A DNA stretch of 64,000 bases from Neobacillus sp. Marseille-Q6967 (GTDB lineage: Bacteria; Bacillota; Bacilli; Bacillales; Cytobacillaceae): positions 2,891,881-2,955,880 of the forward strand of contig NZ_OX267715.1 in NCBI RefSeq assembly GCF_946151075.1, read 5' to 3'. Position 1 is the first letter of the stretch. Each line of letters opens with the position of its first letter. The notes under the pieces are model-generated. The model was not told the DNA's origin, searched no databases, and worked only from the letters and a program-made list of their open reading frames with translations. Below are positions 35,234 through 43,931 of the stretch, one piece after another. The position numbers and the translations under genes were made by a program.

Positions 35234-37828
35234 TTACATGGCTGCTACTGATAATTCGCCATTTTCCACCTTAATATTTACGGTTGAACGGTCGTGGACA
35301 TTTCCGGCTATGATCGCCCGGGCAAGTTTTGTTTCTATATTCCTTTGAATAAATCTTTTTAATGGCCTTGCACCGTAGATTGGGTCAAATCCATTTTTAG
35401 CGATAAATGCCTTTGCGTCATCCGTAACGGTTACAGTAATATGCTGATCCTTTAACCTTGCTTGAAGTTCTTTCATCATTTTCACTACAATCTCTTTTAT
35501 TTCAGTTAAGGATAATGGTTTAAACAGGATGGTTTCATCAATACGGTTTAGAAATTCAGGACGGAAATGCATTCGTAATTGTCCCAGTACCTTATCCCTT
35601 GTATCGTCTGAAATCTCAATCTCATTTTCATTTCTGCCTAAAAGAAAATTAGAGCCAATATTGGAGGTCATGATAATGACTGTATTCTTAAAGTCGACTA
35701 TCCTGCCTTGTGAATCCGTAATTCTTCCATCATCAAGAGCCTGGAGAAGAATATTGAATACTTCGGGATGTGCTTTTTCAATTTCATCCATTAATATAAC
35801 TGAATATGGTCTCCTCCTTACGGCTTCAGTCAGCTGTCCGCCCTCCTCATAACCTACATAACCCGGAGGTGCACCAATAAGTCTTGATACCGCATGTTTC
35901 TCCATATATTCAGACATATCAATCCGAACTATTTGATCCTCACTATCAAAGAGAGATTCCGCCAATGCTTTTGCAAGTTCCGTTTTCCCCACACCAGTCG
36001 GCCCCAGAAAAAGGAATGACCCTATTGGTCTTTTTGGATCTTTTATCCCAGCACGCGCCCGCAAAACTGCATCTGCCACCAATTGAACTGCCTCATTTTG
36101 TCCAACCACCCGCTCATGTAAGAGCGATTCCAGCCTCAATAACTTTTCCCTTTCACCTTCCACTAACTTAGTAAGAGGAATCCCCGTCCAACGTGACACG
36201 ATATTCGAGATTTCCTCACCGGTCACTTCCTCTCTCAATAAACGCTCGTTTTTGGATATCGTTTCCTCCATTTCTCTCAATTCTTTTTCTGCTAAAGGTA
36301 TTAGTCCATGCCGAAGCTCTGCTGCACGGTTTAGATCATACTTATCTTCTGCCTGCTGTAATTCCCGGCGAAGCTTTTCTAGCTGCTCTCTTTGCTCCTG
36401 CAGTTTTTGAATTCCCTGTTTTTCCTGAAGCCATTGAGCTTTCATTGTATTCATTTGATCCTTTAGCTCAGCTAACTCCTTGAGAAGAGCCTCTAATCTT
36501 TGTCTGCTCGCTTCATCCTGTTCTTTACGTAATGCTGCTTCTTCTATTTCTAGCTGCATAACTCTTCGAGTTACTTTATCTAATTCAGTAGGCATTGAAT
36601 CAATTTCGGTACGTATTAAAGCACATGCTTCATCCACAAGGTCAATTGCTTTGTCCGGTAAAAAACGGTCAGTAATGTACCGATCTGATAATGTTGCAGC
36701 TGCCACTAAAGCTTGATCATGAATCTTCACTCCATGATGGACCTCAAATCGTTCCTTTAACCCGCGCAAAATAGAGATCGTATCTTCTACATCCGGTTCT
36801 TGTACCAAGACCTGTTGAAATCTTCTTTCAAGAGCAGGATCCTTTTCAATATATTTTCTATGTTCATCCAGAGTGGTAGCTCCGATACAATGAAGTTCAC
36901 CCCTAGCAAGCATGGGCTTTAACATATTTCCTGCATCCATTGCACCGTCAGTTTTACCTGCGCCTACGATGGTATGCAGCTCATCAATAAACAGCAGAAT
37001 CTGCCCATTGCTCTTTTTAACCTCGTTTAATACTGCCTTTAATCTTTCTTCAAATTCCCCTCTGAACTTAGCGCCTGCAATCAAGGCACTCATATCTAAT
37101 GAAAAGATGGTCTTGTCCTTTAAACCTTCTGGAACATCTTTACGTACAATACGCTGGGCAAGACCTTCTACAATGGCGGTCTTACCCACACCAGGTTCAC
37201 CGATTAATACCGGATTATTTTTTGTTTTTCTTGATAAAATTCGAATGACATGACGGATTTCAGTGTCCCGGCCGATAACCGGGTCCAGTTTACCTGACTT
37301 TACTTCAGCCACCAGATCCCGGCCATATTTATTTAATGCGTCGTAAACAGCTTCAGGGTTTTGTGATGTCACCCGCTGATTCCCCCTTATTTCCTTGATG
37401 GACTGCATAATATTTTCAGCTGTTTTGCTGTTGGCTTTTAAAATGGTTTTCATTTCCGAATCCTGTGCAAACGAAGCGGCCAACAATATATGTTCGACGG
37501 ATAAAAAATCATCGGAGAACTTAGATGCAAAATCTTCAGCACTGACCAGCATCCTTTGCAGTTTGGCCGTAATATAGAGTTTTCCCTGCTCCCCACCGCT
37601 TCCCGTAATTTGAGGCTTTTTGGCAAGAGCCGTCTGTAAGCTTTTCTCTACAAATGCTGAAGCCAAACCCGCTCTTTCTAAAATAGCTTTTAAAAGACTA
37701 TCCTCTTGATACAGGAGCGATAAAAATAGATGAGCTTCATCTACTTCCTGATGATTATTCTTAATTGCCAGTGACTGGGCATCCATGAATCCTTTTTGGA
37801 GCCGCTCTGTCATTCTGTTTATATCCAT
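35234..37828 (-). CDS. clpB: ATP-dependent disaggregase ClpB
   Basis: An 864-residue Hsp100. An N-terminal Clp_N double repeat (about 1-145) is followed by AAA-1 with Walker A GEPGVGKTA, then a long coiled-coil M domain (about 405-525, rich in Lys/Glu/Leu). AAA-2 follows with Walker A GPTGVGKTE. The C-terminal ClpB domain has no IGF/L-type ClpP loop seen. It rescues aggregated proteins with DnaK. The ATG at 37828 gives the family N-terminus; a frame extension of 14 codons upstream is just the operator region. B. subtilis lacks clpB, so this marks a different lineage. A CtsR-type operator precedes it. Confidence 0.95.
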   Translation of the reverse strand: MDINRMTERLQKGFMDAQSLAIKNNHQEVDEAHLFLSLLYQEDSLLKAILERAGLASAFVEKSLQTALAKKPQITGSGGEQGKLYITAKLQRMLVSAEDFASKFSDDFLSVEHILLAASFAQDSEMKTILKANSKTAENIMQSIKEIRGNQRVTSQNPEAVYDALNKYGRDLVAEVKSGKLDPVIGRDTEIRHVIRILSRKTKNNPVLIGEPGVGKTAIVEGLAQRIVRKDVPEGLKDKTIFSLDMSALIAGAKFRGEFEERLKAVLNEVKKSNGQILLFIDELHTIVGAGKTDGAMDAGNMLKPMLARGELHCIGATTLDEHRKYIEKDPALERRFQQVLVQEPDVEDTISILRGLKERFEVHHGVKIHDQALVAAATLSDRYITDRFLPDKAIDLVDEACALIRTEIDSMPTELDKVTRRVMQLEIEEAALRKEQDEASRQRLEALLKELAELKDQMNTMKAQWLQEKQGIQKLQEQREQLEKLRRELQQAEDKYDLNRAAELRHGLIPLAEKELREMEETISKNERLLREEVTGEEISNIVSRWTGIPLTKLVEGEREKLLRLESLLHERVVGQNEAVQLVADAVLRARAGIKDPKRPIGSFLFLGPTGVGKTELAKALAESLFDSEDQIVRIDMSEYMEKHAVSRLIGAPPGYVGYEEGGQLTEAVRRRPYSVILMDEIEKAHPEVFNILLQALDDGRITDSQGRIVDFKNTVIIMTSNIGSNFLLGRNENEIEISDDTRDKVLGQLRMHFRPEFLNRIDETILFKPLSLTEIKEIVVKMMKELQARLKDQHITVTVTDDAKAFIAKNGFDPIYGARPLKRFIQRNIETKLARAIIAGNVHDRSTVNIKVENGELSVAAM

Positions 37829-37841
37829 AACTTTCACTCCA

Positions 37842-37858
37842 TTTGACCAATTTTGACC
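37842..37858 (-). promoter_or_regulatory. CtsR operator in the clpB leader
   Basis: On the minus strand GGTCAAA-ATT-GGTCAAA, two perfect heptads with a three-base spacer, matches the CtsR consensus RGTCAAA-N3-RGTCAAA. It ends 13 bases before the clpB ATG and begins about five bases after the predicted transcription start. Confidence 0.85.
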
Positions 37859-37868
37859 TATTAACTCC

Positions 37869-37897
37869 ATTATATAATAATTGTTTAATTATGTAAA
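37869..37897 (-). promoter_or_regulatory. sigma-A promoter of clpB
   Basis: TTTACA (37897-37892), exactly 17 bases, TATAAT (37874-37869) on the minus strand. Confidence 0.75.
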
Positions 37898-37898
37898 A

Positions 37899-37930
37899 AA
37901 ATGAAAAGTCACCCGTGTGGATGACTTCTT
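37899..37930 (-). terminator. terminator after yjzC
   Basis: AAGTCATCC / GGGTGACTT stem (one wobble) followed by TTCATTTTTTT on the minus strand. It lies directly upstream of the clpB promoter. Confidence 0.7.
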
Positions 37931-37937
37931 AGAAATA

Positions 37938-38117
37938 TCAAGGTTTATGCTTATATGTCCAAACACGTTCGTCATTTGACGTTTCCGGGAAACGGTCTCC
38001 TGCTTTAAGTTTAATCCTTTTAGGATTCATAACACCGTCTCCGGTATCGCCTATTTCTACATATATTCCATTATTCGGTGCCTTTTGACCTGATTTAAAT
38101 TGATGACTTTGTCCCAC
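37938..38117 (-). CDS. yjzC: YjzC-family small protein
   Basis: A 59-residue protein read from a GTG start with GGAGG seven bases upstream. The sequence (MGQSHQFKSGQKAPNNGIYV, then EIGDTG and LKAGDRFPE) is the YjzC family pattern, a small hydrophilic protein common in Bacillaceae. No enzymatic motif is present. In B. subtilis yjzC is the neighbour of yjzD; here clpB lies between them. Confidence 0.85.
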   Translation of the reverse strand: MGQSHQFKSGQKAPNNGIYVEIGDTGDGVMNPKRIKLKAGDRFPETSNDERVWTYKHKP

Positions 38118-38319
38118 TGTATTCCCTCCTTTTCCATTTACACTTATATTATCTCCATTCAGCCAGTGGGCATGATAGGAATTATTATGAAAATGAAACG
38201 ACTAGCTAAAAATATGACGATTGTATGAATTTATTCTGCATTTATTGCTATAAAATCTTTGTTACCAATATAATTATAGTAAAATCTAGTAAATAGACCT
38301 TGACTGTTTCATGATTATT

Positions 38320-38341
38320 AAATCAAAATCGCGATTGATTT
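38320..38341 (+). promoter_or_regulatory. CGCG-centred inverted repeat upstream of the first fnr gene
   Basis: AAATCAAAATCGCGATTGATTT is an imperfect palindrome ending 25 bases before the fnr ATG. A TTGACT lies 10 bases to its left. It may be an operator; no Fnr-type TGTGA-N6-TCACA site is visible in this upstream region. Confidence 0.35.
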
Positions 38342-38366
38342 CGCCCCTTCAAAGGTGGTTATTCTT

Positions 38367-39059
38367 ATGCAGTCAGTTACGGAAATGCCTGTTACATTAA
38401 CACAACTCTTCGATACCGTACATCATATAAAGAAGATTGAAAAAGGCACCTTTCTCTTTCAGGAGGGTGTAGCAGCTAATGAATTGTTTATCGTTCAAAG
38501 CGGGGTCATTCAGCTTAGTAAGATTATTCCTGATGGCCGTGAACTCACCTTAAGAATGTGCTCTAAAGGAGATTTAATTGGGGAACTTGATTTATTTTCC
38601 CCATCGCCCAAATATTTATTAAGTGCACGTGTTGCTGAAAGTGGAACGGTTGCTGTTATCATGAAGGATGTATTAGAAGAAAAACTAGCGAAAAACCAAG
38701 AATTATCTTTGGAATTCATGAAATGGATGAGCCTGCAGTACAGAAAAACACAAACTAAATTTCGCGACCTTGTACTTCACGGAAAAAAGGGAGCATTATA
38801 TTCGACATTGATCCGAATAACTAACAGCTATGGGGTCAAAATGAGCCGGGGTTTTTTGATTTCCATGCCGTTAACGAACCAAGAATTAGCTAATTTTTGC
38901 GGGACTTCCAGGGAAGTTGTTAACCGATTATTAAGTGAGCTAAGGAAATTGGGGATTATTTCCATCGATAAAAGCCAAATTACGATTCACGATTTGGAAT
39001 ACCTGAAGCAGGAAATTGATTGCGAAGAATGTTCGATTGAAATATGTAAAATTGATTAG
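38367..39059 (+). CDS. fnr: Crp/Fnr regulator with C-terminal Fe-S motif (Fnr paralogue 1)
   Basis: A 230-residue regulator. The N-terminal cyclic-nucleotide-binding-like domain (about 10-120) leads to a long dimerisation helix and a winged helix. The winged helix has the recognition sequence NQELANFCGTSREVVNRLLSELRK near 175-198. The C-terminal tail has C-x2-C-x4-C (C219, C222, C227), as in B. subtilis Fnr, where three Cys and an Asp bind a [4Fe-4S] cluster. It should activate anaerobic genes when the cluster is intact. Start ATG at 38367 has AAAGGTGG eight bases upstream. A close paralogue lies at 43191. Confidence 0.9.
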   Translation: MQSVTEMPVTLTQLFDTVHHIKKIEKGTFLFQEGVAANELFIVQSGVIQLSKIIPDGRELTLRMCSKGDLIGELDLFSPSPKYLLSARVAESGTVAVIMKDVLEEKLAKNQELSLEFMKWMSLQYRKTQTKFRDLVLHGKKGALYSTLIRITNSYGVKMSRGFLISMPLTNQELANFCGTSREVVNRLLSELRKLGIISIDKSQITIHDLEYLKQEIDCEECSIEICKID

Positions 39060-39066
39060 TTTCTAA

Positions 39067-39100
39067 AAGAAAAAATCGGTCACTTCGACCGATTTTTTCT
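39067..39100. terminator. bidirectional terminator between fnr paralogue 1 and mobB
   Basis: AATCGGTC / GACCGATT stem with AAAAAA and TTTTTT flanks; it overlaps the mobB stop. Confidence 0.85.
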
Positions 39101-39631
39101 TTTATGTACTTCTTCCATTAGGTCTTTCACCACGTGTAGTAAACTATTTTCATCCTCGATATGGAAAATTGGTACTTTAAGTAATTCCTGCCCTCTAAAA
39201 AGTATCTCCTTATCCCAGGTAATCACGAACTTAATGTTTTTTAATTTAGAAAGTAAGGAAAATTCATCCGAATTTCTTAAGAAAAGAACTTTTGGGTAAG
39301 ATTTATTTTTATGTCCTTCTATTAAGATGACATCCGGATTGAAAACTTCCATAAGTCGAATTTGGTCCTCTATGTAAGCTTCTGAAACATTTGCTTGCAG
39401 TAAGAGGCTTCCGTCTCCTTCCACGATAGAAGCTGCTGCACCTGCCATTATGTGACGGGATGAATCTTTTTGTTCTACTACTTCCGGTTTTCCACCGTGA
39501 CCATGATGTTTAATCGTTACAGTTTTAAAGCCCTGTTTTGATAGTGTTTGAATTAATTTCAAAACAAACGTTGTTTTACCACTGTTTTGATACCCAACCA
39601 CCTGAAAAATGACGGGTTTTACCAAGGCCAT
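39080..39631 (-). CDS. mobB: molybdopterin-guanine dinucleotide biosynthesis protein MobB
   Basis: A 183-residue P-loop protein. The Walker A GYQNSGKT is at 13-20, with TIKHHGHG near 40, typical of MobB. It binds GTP and assists MobA in attaching GMP to molybdopterin, although no mobA is in the window. Its start lies 13 bases inside the end of moeA, so translation is coupled. A bidirectional terminator closes the moeA-mobB unit. Confidence 0.92.
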   Translation of the reverse strand: MALVKPVIFQVVGYQNSGKTTFVLKLIQTLSKQGFKTVTIKHHGHGGKPEVVEQKDSSRHIMAGAAASIVEGDGSLLLQANVSEAYIEDQIRLMEVFNPDVILIEGHKNKSYPKVLFLRNSDEFSLLSKLKNIKFVITWDKEILFRGQELLKVPIFHIEDENSLLHVVKDLMEEVHKRKNRSK

Positions 39632-40884
39632 TCACTGCCTGTTTGGTCCTCCAGCATAAGAATATCGACCTCTGTTCCTGCTTCATATCCCCGTGTTCCT
39701 CCAGGAAGAATGATTAAGGAATTAGCTCCTGCAAGACTCATAATAATATTGGATTTATCTAAACCACTTGGTATTGCGGTTACTCTGCCATCTTTAATCG
39801 TATAGGAACTGCGAACAAACCTTGTAAACGGATTTGCTTTTGGAAAATCTACCTCCAACAATGCTTTTTCTTTTCGTAAATGCAGACGGTCTGAAAACAG
39901 CATTTTTCGGATAATAGGGCGTGCAAATAATTCGAAACCAACATAACACGCTGATGGATTACCAGAAAGACCAAACAATAATTTTCCATTTAGCTGTGCT
40001 ACAGTGGTTACACTGCCCGGCCTCATTGCTACCTTATTAAACAAAACACCTGCGCCAAGTTTTTCGTAAATAGCAGAAAGATAATCAAAATCTCCGACTG
40101 ACACTCCACCCGTCGTTATAAGAATATCCACCTTGTCCAAGGCATCTTTTACAGCCTCAAAGCATGTATCAAATTCATCCGGCAGCTTTCCAAAATAAAG
40201 AACATCAGCTCCCGCCCTTTCAATTTGAGCAGCAATCATGTACGAATTACTATTTCGGATTTTTCCTGGTACTAGTTCTTCATCCACCTCTAATAATTCT
40301 GTTCCCGTAGCAAACAGGCCTACCTGGGGCTTTTTTGCAACAGGCACTTGATCATAACCAAAGGTAGCTAACATTGCTTGAATTCCAGGGTTTATTAAGG
40401 TGCCTTTTTTTACTAAAACCTCACCTTCTTTAGCGTCCTCCCCTTGATAGGAAACATTGTCACCCTTTTTGAAGCTTCGCTTAATAGACATATACGGCTG
40501 TCCGTCTTTTTCAAATGCCTTTGCCACTTCAAACATGACTACTGCATCTGTTCCAGTTGGCATCATGGCACCCGTCATGATTCTTACTGCTTCAAATTCC
40601 CCGATTTCTTTAGACGAAGTCATTCCGGCACCGATATGATCAACTACCTTGAATTCAACGGGATGGTTTAAGTCTGCTCCTCTTGTATCAATTGAACGGA
40701 CGGCAAAACCATCGTAAGGGGCTCTGTCAAAGTGTGGAACATCGCTAGTTGCGATCAAATCCTTTGATAAAAATCGTCCAAAACTTTTATTTATGGATAC
40801 ATATTCTGTAATACCCGGCAATTGGTACTCCATTACTTTTTTTACTGCATCGCCAATTGGGATAGGTGTTCTTCTCTCTACCAC
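39619..40884 (-). CDS. moeA: molybdopterin molybdotransferase MoeA
   Basis: A 421-residue MoeA that inserts molybdate into adenylylated molybdopterin. Visible motifs are PHFDRAPYDGFAVR near 50, GAMMPTGTDAVVMFE near 105-120, the MoCF domain TTGGVSVGDFDYL near 255 and the FGLSGNPSACYVGFE stretch near 300. A GTG at 40884 is used as start because GAGGAG lies nine bases upstream; 18 additional in-frame codons include that site. A promoter with an Fnr-type half-site centred at -41.5 lies upstream. Confidence 0.93.
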   Translation of the reverse strand: MVERRTPIPIGDAVKKVMEYQLPGITEYVSINKSFGRFLSKDLIATSDVPHFDRAPYDGFAVRSIDTRGADLNHPVEFKVVDHIGAGMTSSKEIGEFEAVRIMTGAMMPTGTDAVVMFEVAKAFEKDGQPYMSIKRSFKKGDNVSYQGEDAKEGEVLVKKGTLINPGIQAMLATFGYDQVPVAKKPQVGLFATGTELLEVDEELVPGKIRNSNSYMIAAQIERAGADVLYFGKLPDEFDTCFEAVKDALDKVDILITTGGVSVGDFDYLSAIYEKLGAGVLFNKVAMRPGSVTTVAQLNGKLLFGLSGNPSACYVGFELFARPIIRKMLFSDRLHLRKEKALLEVDFPKANPFTRFVRSSYTIKDGRVTAIPSGLDKSNIIMSLAGANSLIILPGGTRGYEAGTEVDILMLEDQTGSEWPW

Positions 40885-40944
40885 AAACTTCAACTCCTCT
40901 AGCCTATAACAAATAAATGAACTAAAGCTTTTAGTCATGATTTC

Positions 40945-40987
40945 ATTATAAGACTAACGAAAACCAGCCGACATAGCAAATATCACA
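40945..40987 (-). promoter_or_regulatory. moeA-mobB promoter with degenerate Fnr site at -41.5
   Basis: On the minus strand TATAAT (40950-40945) predicts a start at 40938. A TGTGA half-site (40987-40983) and its degenerate partner are centred at 40979.5, exactly -41.5. The second half (CTATG) is poor, so regulation here is less certain than for ric or the radical SAM gene. Confidence 0.5.
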
Positions 40988-41029
40988 AAAAACGCACGAA
41001 ATAAAAATAAATTTTATTCATAGCAAAAG

Positions 41030-41072
41030 TGTGATGCAGGTCACCTAATTTTTTATTAAAATCCTTTATTCT
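41030..41072 (+). promoter_or_regulatory. class II Fnr-type promoter of ric
   Basis: TGTGA-TGCAGG-TCACC (41030-41045) matches TGTGA-N6-TCACA at nine of ten positions. TATTCT (41067-41072) predicts a start at 41079, placing the site centre (41037.5) exactly at -41.5. Confidence 0.8.
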
Positions 41073-41113
41073 AAAGATAGAAATTAACTACCTTACATCT
41101 TAAGGAGGATATT

Positions 41114-41812
41114 ATGCTTACATTCCCATATTCAACTCATTCATTGGTAAAGGATATTGTCAATAAGTTCCCAAAGTCAAGTGACATTTTTAAAAAATAC
41201 CGAATCGATTTTTGCTGCGGTGGAAATATTCCTCTTGCTGATGCCATTGCGGCAAATGGAATTAACGAGGAAGCATTAATGAATGACCTAAAGGCATTGT
41301 ATGAGAAAAGCAGTTCTGCCGAAACAAATGTTGAAGTTTGGACTCAATCCGATTCAAATACAATAATCGATCATGTTATTAATCATTATCACCGTACATC
41401 AGAAGAAGAATTGGCCATGCTTAGCCCATATGTAACAAAGGTTTCACGTGTGCACGGGGACAGTCATCCTGAATTATTGAAGGTTTATGACCTTTTCTAT
41501 GCTTTTAAGAAAGAATTAACTGAACACATGGAAAAAGAAGAAAGTATTGTTTTTCCTCTTATTAAAAAGCTGGCAGATGGTACGGTTGAAAACCGTAAGG
41601 AAGCGATTCAACTGATTGTTGAATTAGAAAAAGAACATGACCACGCTGGCGCTATCTTAAGAGAATTACGTAAAATCACATCAGACTTTACTCCGCCAGT
41701 GGATGCCTGCGGGACATACCGTTTAGTGTATAAGCGTTTAGAAGATCTTGAAGGACTTACCTTCATGCATGTTCACCTTGAAAATAACATCCTATTCCCA
41801 AGATATTTTTAA
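41114..41812 (+). CDS. ric: iron-sulphur cluster repair di-iron protein RIC (ScdA/YtfE)
   Basis: A 232-residue protein. An N-terminal DUF542 domain with DFCCGGN (C34, C35) is followed by a hemerythrin-like four-helix domain (about 75-230). The second domain has spaced His/Glu ligands in INHYHRTSEEE, HGDSHPE, HMEKEE, EKEHDHAG and FMHVHLENN. The family repairs Fe-S clusters damaged by NO or oxidants. Here it stands alone on the plus strand inside a molybdopterin cluster, under an Fnr-type promoter. This suggests a role when nitrate/nitrite respiration generates NO. AAGGAGG precedes the ATG. Confidence 0.93.
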   Translation: MLTFPYSTHSLVKDIVNKFPKSSDIFKKYRIDFCCGGNIPLADAIAANGINEEALMNDLKALYEKSSSAETNVEVWTQSDSNTIIDHVINHYHRTSEEELAMLSPYVTKVSRVHGDSHPELLKVYDLFYAFKKELTEHMEKEESIVFPLIKKLADGTVENRKEAIQLIVELEKEHDHAGAILRELRKITSDFTPPVDACGTYRLVYKRLEDLEGLTFMHVHLENNILFPRYF

Positions 41813-41821
41813 TCTATGCCT

Positions 41822-41860
41822 AACAACAAGAGGTTGAGCGATCAACCTCTTGTTGTTTAT
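41822..41860 (+). terminator. terminator after ric
   Basis: A perfect 16-bp stem AACAACAAGAGGTTGA / TCAACCTCTTGTTGTT with loop GCGA. Confidence 0.85.
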
Positions 41861-41890
41861 AAAAAAACCTCTCTTAAACAAGAGAGGTTT
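41861..41890 (-). terminator. terminator after moaA
   Basis: AAACCTCTCTT / AAGAGAGGTTT stem followed by TTTTTTA on the minus strand; it abuts the ric terminator and the moaA stop codon. Confidence 0.85.
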
Positions 41891-42905
41891 AGCCGCCAAT
41901 ATAAGACATTTCAATTTTCTTACGGGTTTTAGCTGTTTCTTCCGTTCTTTCATCAGAGTATCTGTCGTTCCTGCCGCTCCAAATCGAGGTGATTCGGTCA
42001 CGTAATTCTTCGTCGGTTGCTCCGTTTCTCATGAAGTTTCTAATATCGTGGCCATTTCCATTAAACAAACACGTGAAAATTTGACCATTAGCAGAGAGAC
42101 GCGAACGCGTGCAACTGCTGCAGAATGATTCGGAAACGGAAGAAATAAACCCAACATTTACATCCGTGTCATTATAGTGATACAATTTCGCTACCTCACC
42201 ATAGTAGGCTGGGTCGCGGGATTCTAGCTGATAATGTTCCTTCAGCATCTGATAGATTTCTTTTTTCGAAATCACATCATCCATTTTCCAGCCATTTGAA
42301 GAACCAACATCCATATATTCAATAAAGCGGAGTTCTAGTCCATTTTTCTTACAGAAATCAGCCATTGGAATGATTTCTGAATCATTAAGGCCTTTTTTTA
42401 CGACCATATTGATTTTTACTCCGAGGCCTGCCTCTTTTGCTGCTTCAATTCCCTCTAATACTGGCTTAGTTCCAACTCCACGGCCGTTGATTTCCCCGAA
42501 TAACTCATCATTTAAGGTATCTAGGCTGACATTCACTCTTTTAAGGCCAGCTGATTTTAATTTTGAAGCCACTTTTGGTAGCAGAACCCCATTTGTCGTT
42601 AAAGCGATATCCTGCAGACCTTCTATATGTGAAAGCTTTTCTACCAATAGAGGAAGGTCTCTTCTTAGAAGAGGTTCACCGCCAGTTAATCGAATTTTTT
42701 CAACACCTAAATGAACAAATATTTTTGCAAGACGTTCAATTTCTTCATACGTTAACAATGCGCTCTTTGGAAGAAATTCAAAATCATCCCCAAACTGATC
42801 TGCAGGCATACAATATTGGCAGCGAAAATTACAACGGTCTATGACCGAAATTCTTAAATCTCTTAATGGCCGGTTCAATTTATCTTTAATAATGGTTTTT
42901 TCCAT
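41889..42905 (-). CDS. moaA: GTP 3',8-cyclase MoaA
   Basis: A 338-residue radical SAM enzyme for the first step of molybdopterin synthesis. The SAM cluster motif is C25-x3-C29-x2-C32 (DRCNFRCQYC). The second cluster motif is CSSCTRSRLSANGQIFTC near 265-282. The C-terminus ends in the double glycine YIGG needed for activity. It works with MoaC, which is not in the window. It lies convergent with ric, and its promoter has an Fnr-like site at -41.5. Confidence 0.95.
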   Translation of the reverse strand: MEKTIIKDKLNRPLRDLRISVIDRCNFRCQYCMPADQFGDDFEFLPKSALLTYEEIERLAKIFVHLGVEKIRLTGGEPLLRRDLPLLVEKLSHIEGLQDIALTTNGVLLPKVASKLKSAGLKRVNVSLDTLNDELFGEINGRGVGTKPVLEGIEAAKEAGLGVKINMVVKKGLNDSEIIPMADFCKKNGLELRFIEYMDVGSSNGWKMDDVISKKEIYQMLKEHYQLESRDPAYYGEVAKLYHYNDTDVNVGFISSVSESFCSSCTRSRLSANGQIFTCLFNGNGHDIRNFMRNGATDEELRDRITSIWSGRNDRYSDERTEETAKTRKKIEMSYIGG

Positions 42906-42944
42906 TTACATCAACTCCACTATTTTTAAGAAGCTAGTGATTTT

Positions 42945-42987
42945 ATTGTATCAGCTATAGGCTAAAAATACTGTTATTTTTTTCACT
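42945..42987 (-). promoter_or_regulatory. class II Fnr-type promoter of moaA
   Basis: On the minus strand AGTGA-AAAAAA-TAACA (42987-42972) matches the Fnr consensus at eight of ten positions. TACAAT (42950-42945) predicts a start at 42938, so the centre is at -41.5. Confidence 0.65.
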
Positions 42988-43190
42988 ATCTTAACACATA
43001 TCAGTGAATAAGTAAGCGTTTTTTCAATTTCCACCATTATAATATACAACCCTTATCATGATAATGACCTCAACGAAGTTTTCACTATATTGTCATTGTT
43101 TACTTGATAAAAAAGGTAAATCTTAAGTTAGAATGAAAATACTGAAAACTTTATAAGGAAGACTAAATAAGTCTTTGGGGTGAAAATAAA

Positions 43191-43889
43191 ATGGTGACTA
43201 ATATTAAACCTACACATTCAATAGAAATTAAAGAACTCCTTCGATTTGCCGACCGAAAAATAAGGAGTGAAAGAGGAACATTCTTATTTCAAGAAGGAAT
43301 GAAGGCAGAAGAACTTTATATTATCCTTTCAGGAAAAGTTCAGATCAGCAAAATAACTTCAGATGGCCGTGAACTTTCATTAAGAATATGCGGAGCCAAT
43401 GATATTTGCGGTGAGTTGACCCTTTTTACCAACAATCCAAGATACTTATTAAGCGCAAAAGTATTGGAAGAAGGGGAAATTGTGGCGATTAAAAAAGATC
43501 TGATTGAAAGTGAAATTTTTCAAAACAGTAAGCTTGCCTTTGAATTTATGAAATGGATGAGTGATCATTTTCGTAAAACTCAAACCAAATTTAGAGACCT
43601 GGTCTTAAATGGGAAACGGGGGGCGCTTTTCTCAACACTTATCCGTATGTCTAACAGCTACGGTATTCATAAAGATGGTGAAATCCTGATTGACTTACCT
43701 TTAACAAACCAAGAGCTTGCAAACTTCTGCGGGACCTCCCGCGAAAGTACCAACCGGATCTTAAGCGAATTAAAGAAAGATAAGATTATTAACATTAAAA
43801 AAGGTAAAATTTCCATTCTTGACCTAAAATATTTAAAAGATGAAATCGGCTGTGAAAACTGCCCCGCTGTCTATTGCAACATTGAATAA
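43191..43889 (+). CDS. fnr: Crp/Fnr regulator with C-terminal Fe-S motif (Fnr paralogue 2)
   Basis: A 232-residue Fnr-type activator built like the gene at 38367. It has an N-terminal sensory barrel, a dimer helix and a winged helix with NQELANFCGTSRESTNRILSEL. The tail has C-x2-C-x4-C (C221, C224, C229). The recognition helices of the two paralogues are nearly identical (NFCGTSRE), so they probably read the same DNA sites. They differ more in the N-terminal domain. The upstream 280 bp show no clear Fnr site. GGGGTGA precedes the ATG. Confidence 0.9.
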   Translation: MVTNIKPTHSIEIKELLRFADRKIRSERGTFLFQEGMKAEELYIILSGKVQISKITSDGRELSLRICGANDICGELTLFTNNPRYLLSAKVLEEGEIVAIKKDLIESEIFQNSKLAFEFMKWMSDHFRKTQTKFRDLVLNGKRGALFSTLIRMSNSYGIHKDGEILIDLPLTNQELANFCGTSRESTNRILSELKKDKIINIKKGKISILDLKYLKDEIGCENCPAVYCNIE

Positions 43890-43896
43890 TTTATTA

Positions 43897-43930
43897 GGAA
43901 GCAATCCGAATGTTGATTGCTTCCCTTCTT
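43897..43930 (+). terminator. terminator after fnr paralogue 2
   Basis: GGAAGCAATC / GATTGCTTCC stem, eight-base loop, followed by CTTCTTATT. Confidence 0.7.
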
Positions 43931-43931
43931 A

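Noticed and set aside
35884..36483. Two plus-strand open frames antisense to clpB
   Set aside because: They mirror codon use of clpB, lack ribosome sites and have low-complexity shadow sequences.
38118..38366. Fnr site upstream of the first fnr gene
   Set aside because: No TGTGA-N6-TCACA-like sequence at the right distance from a -10; only a CGCG-centred palindrome is present.
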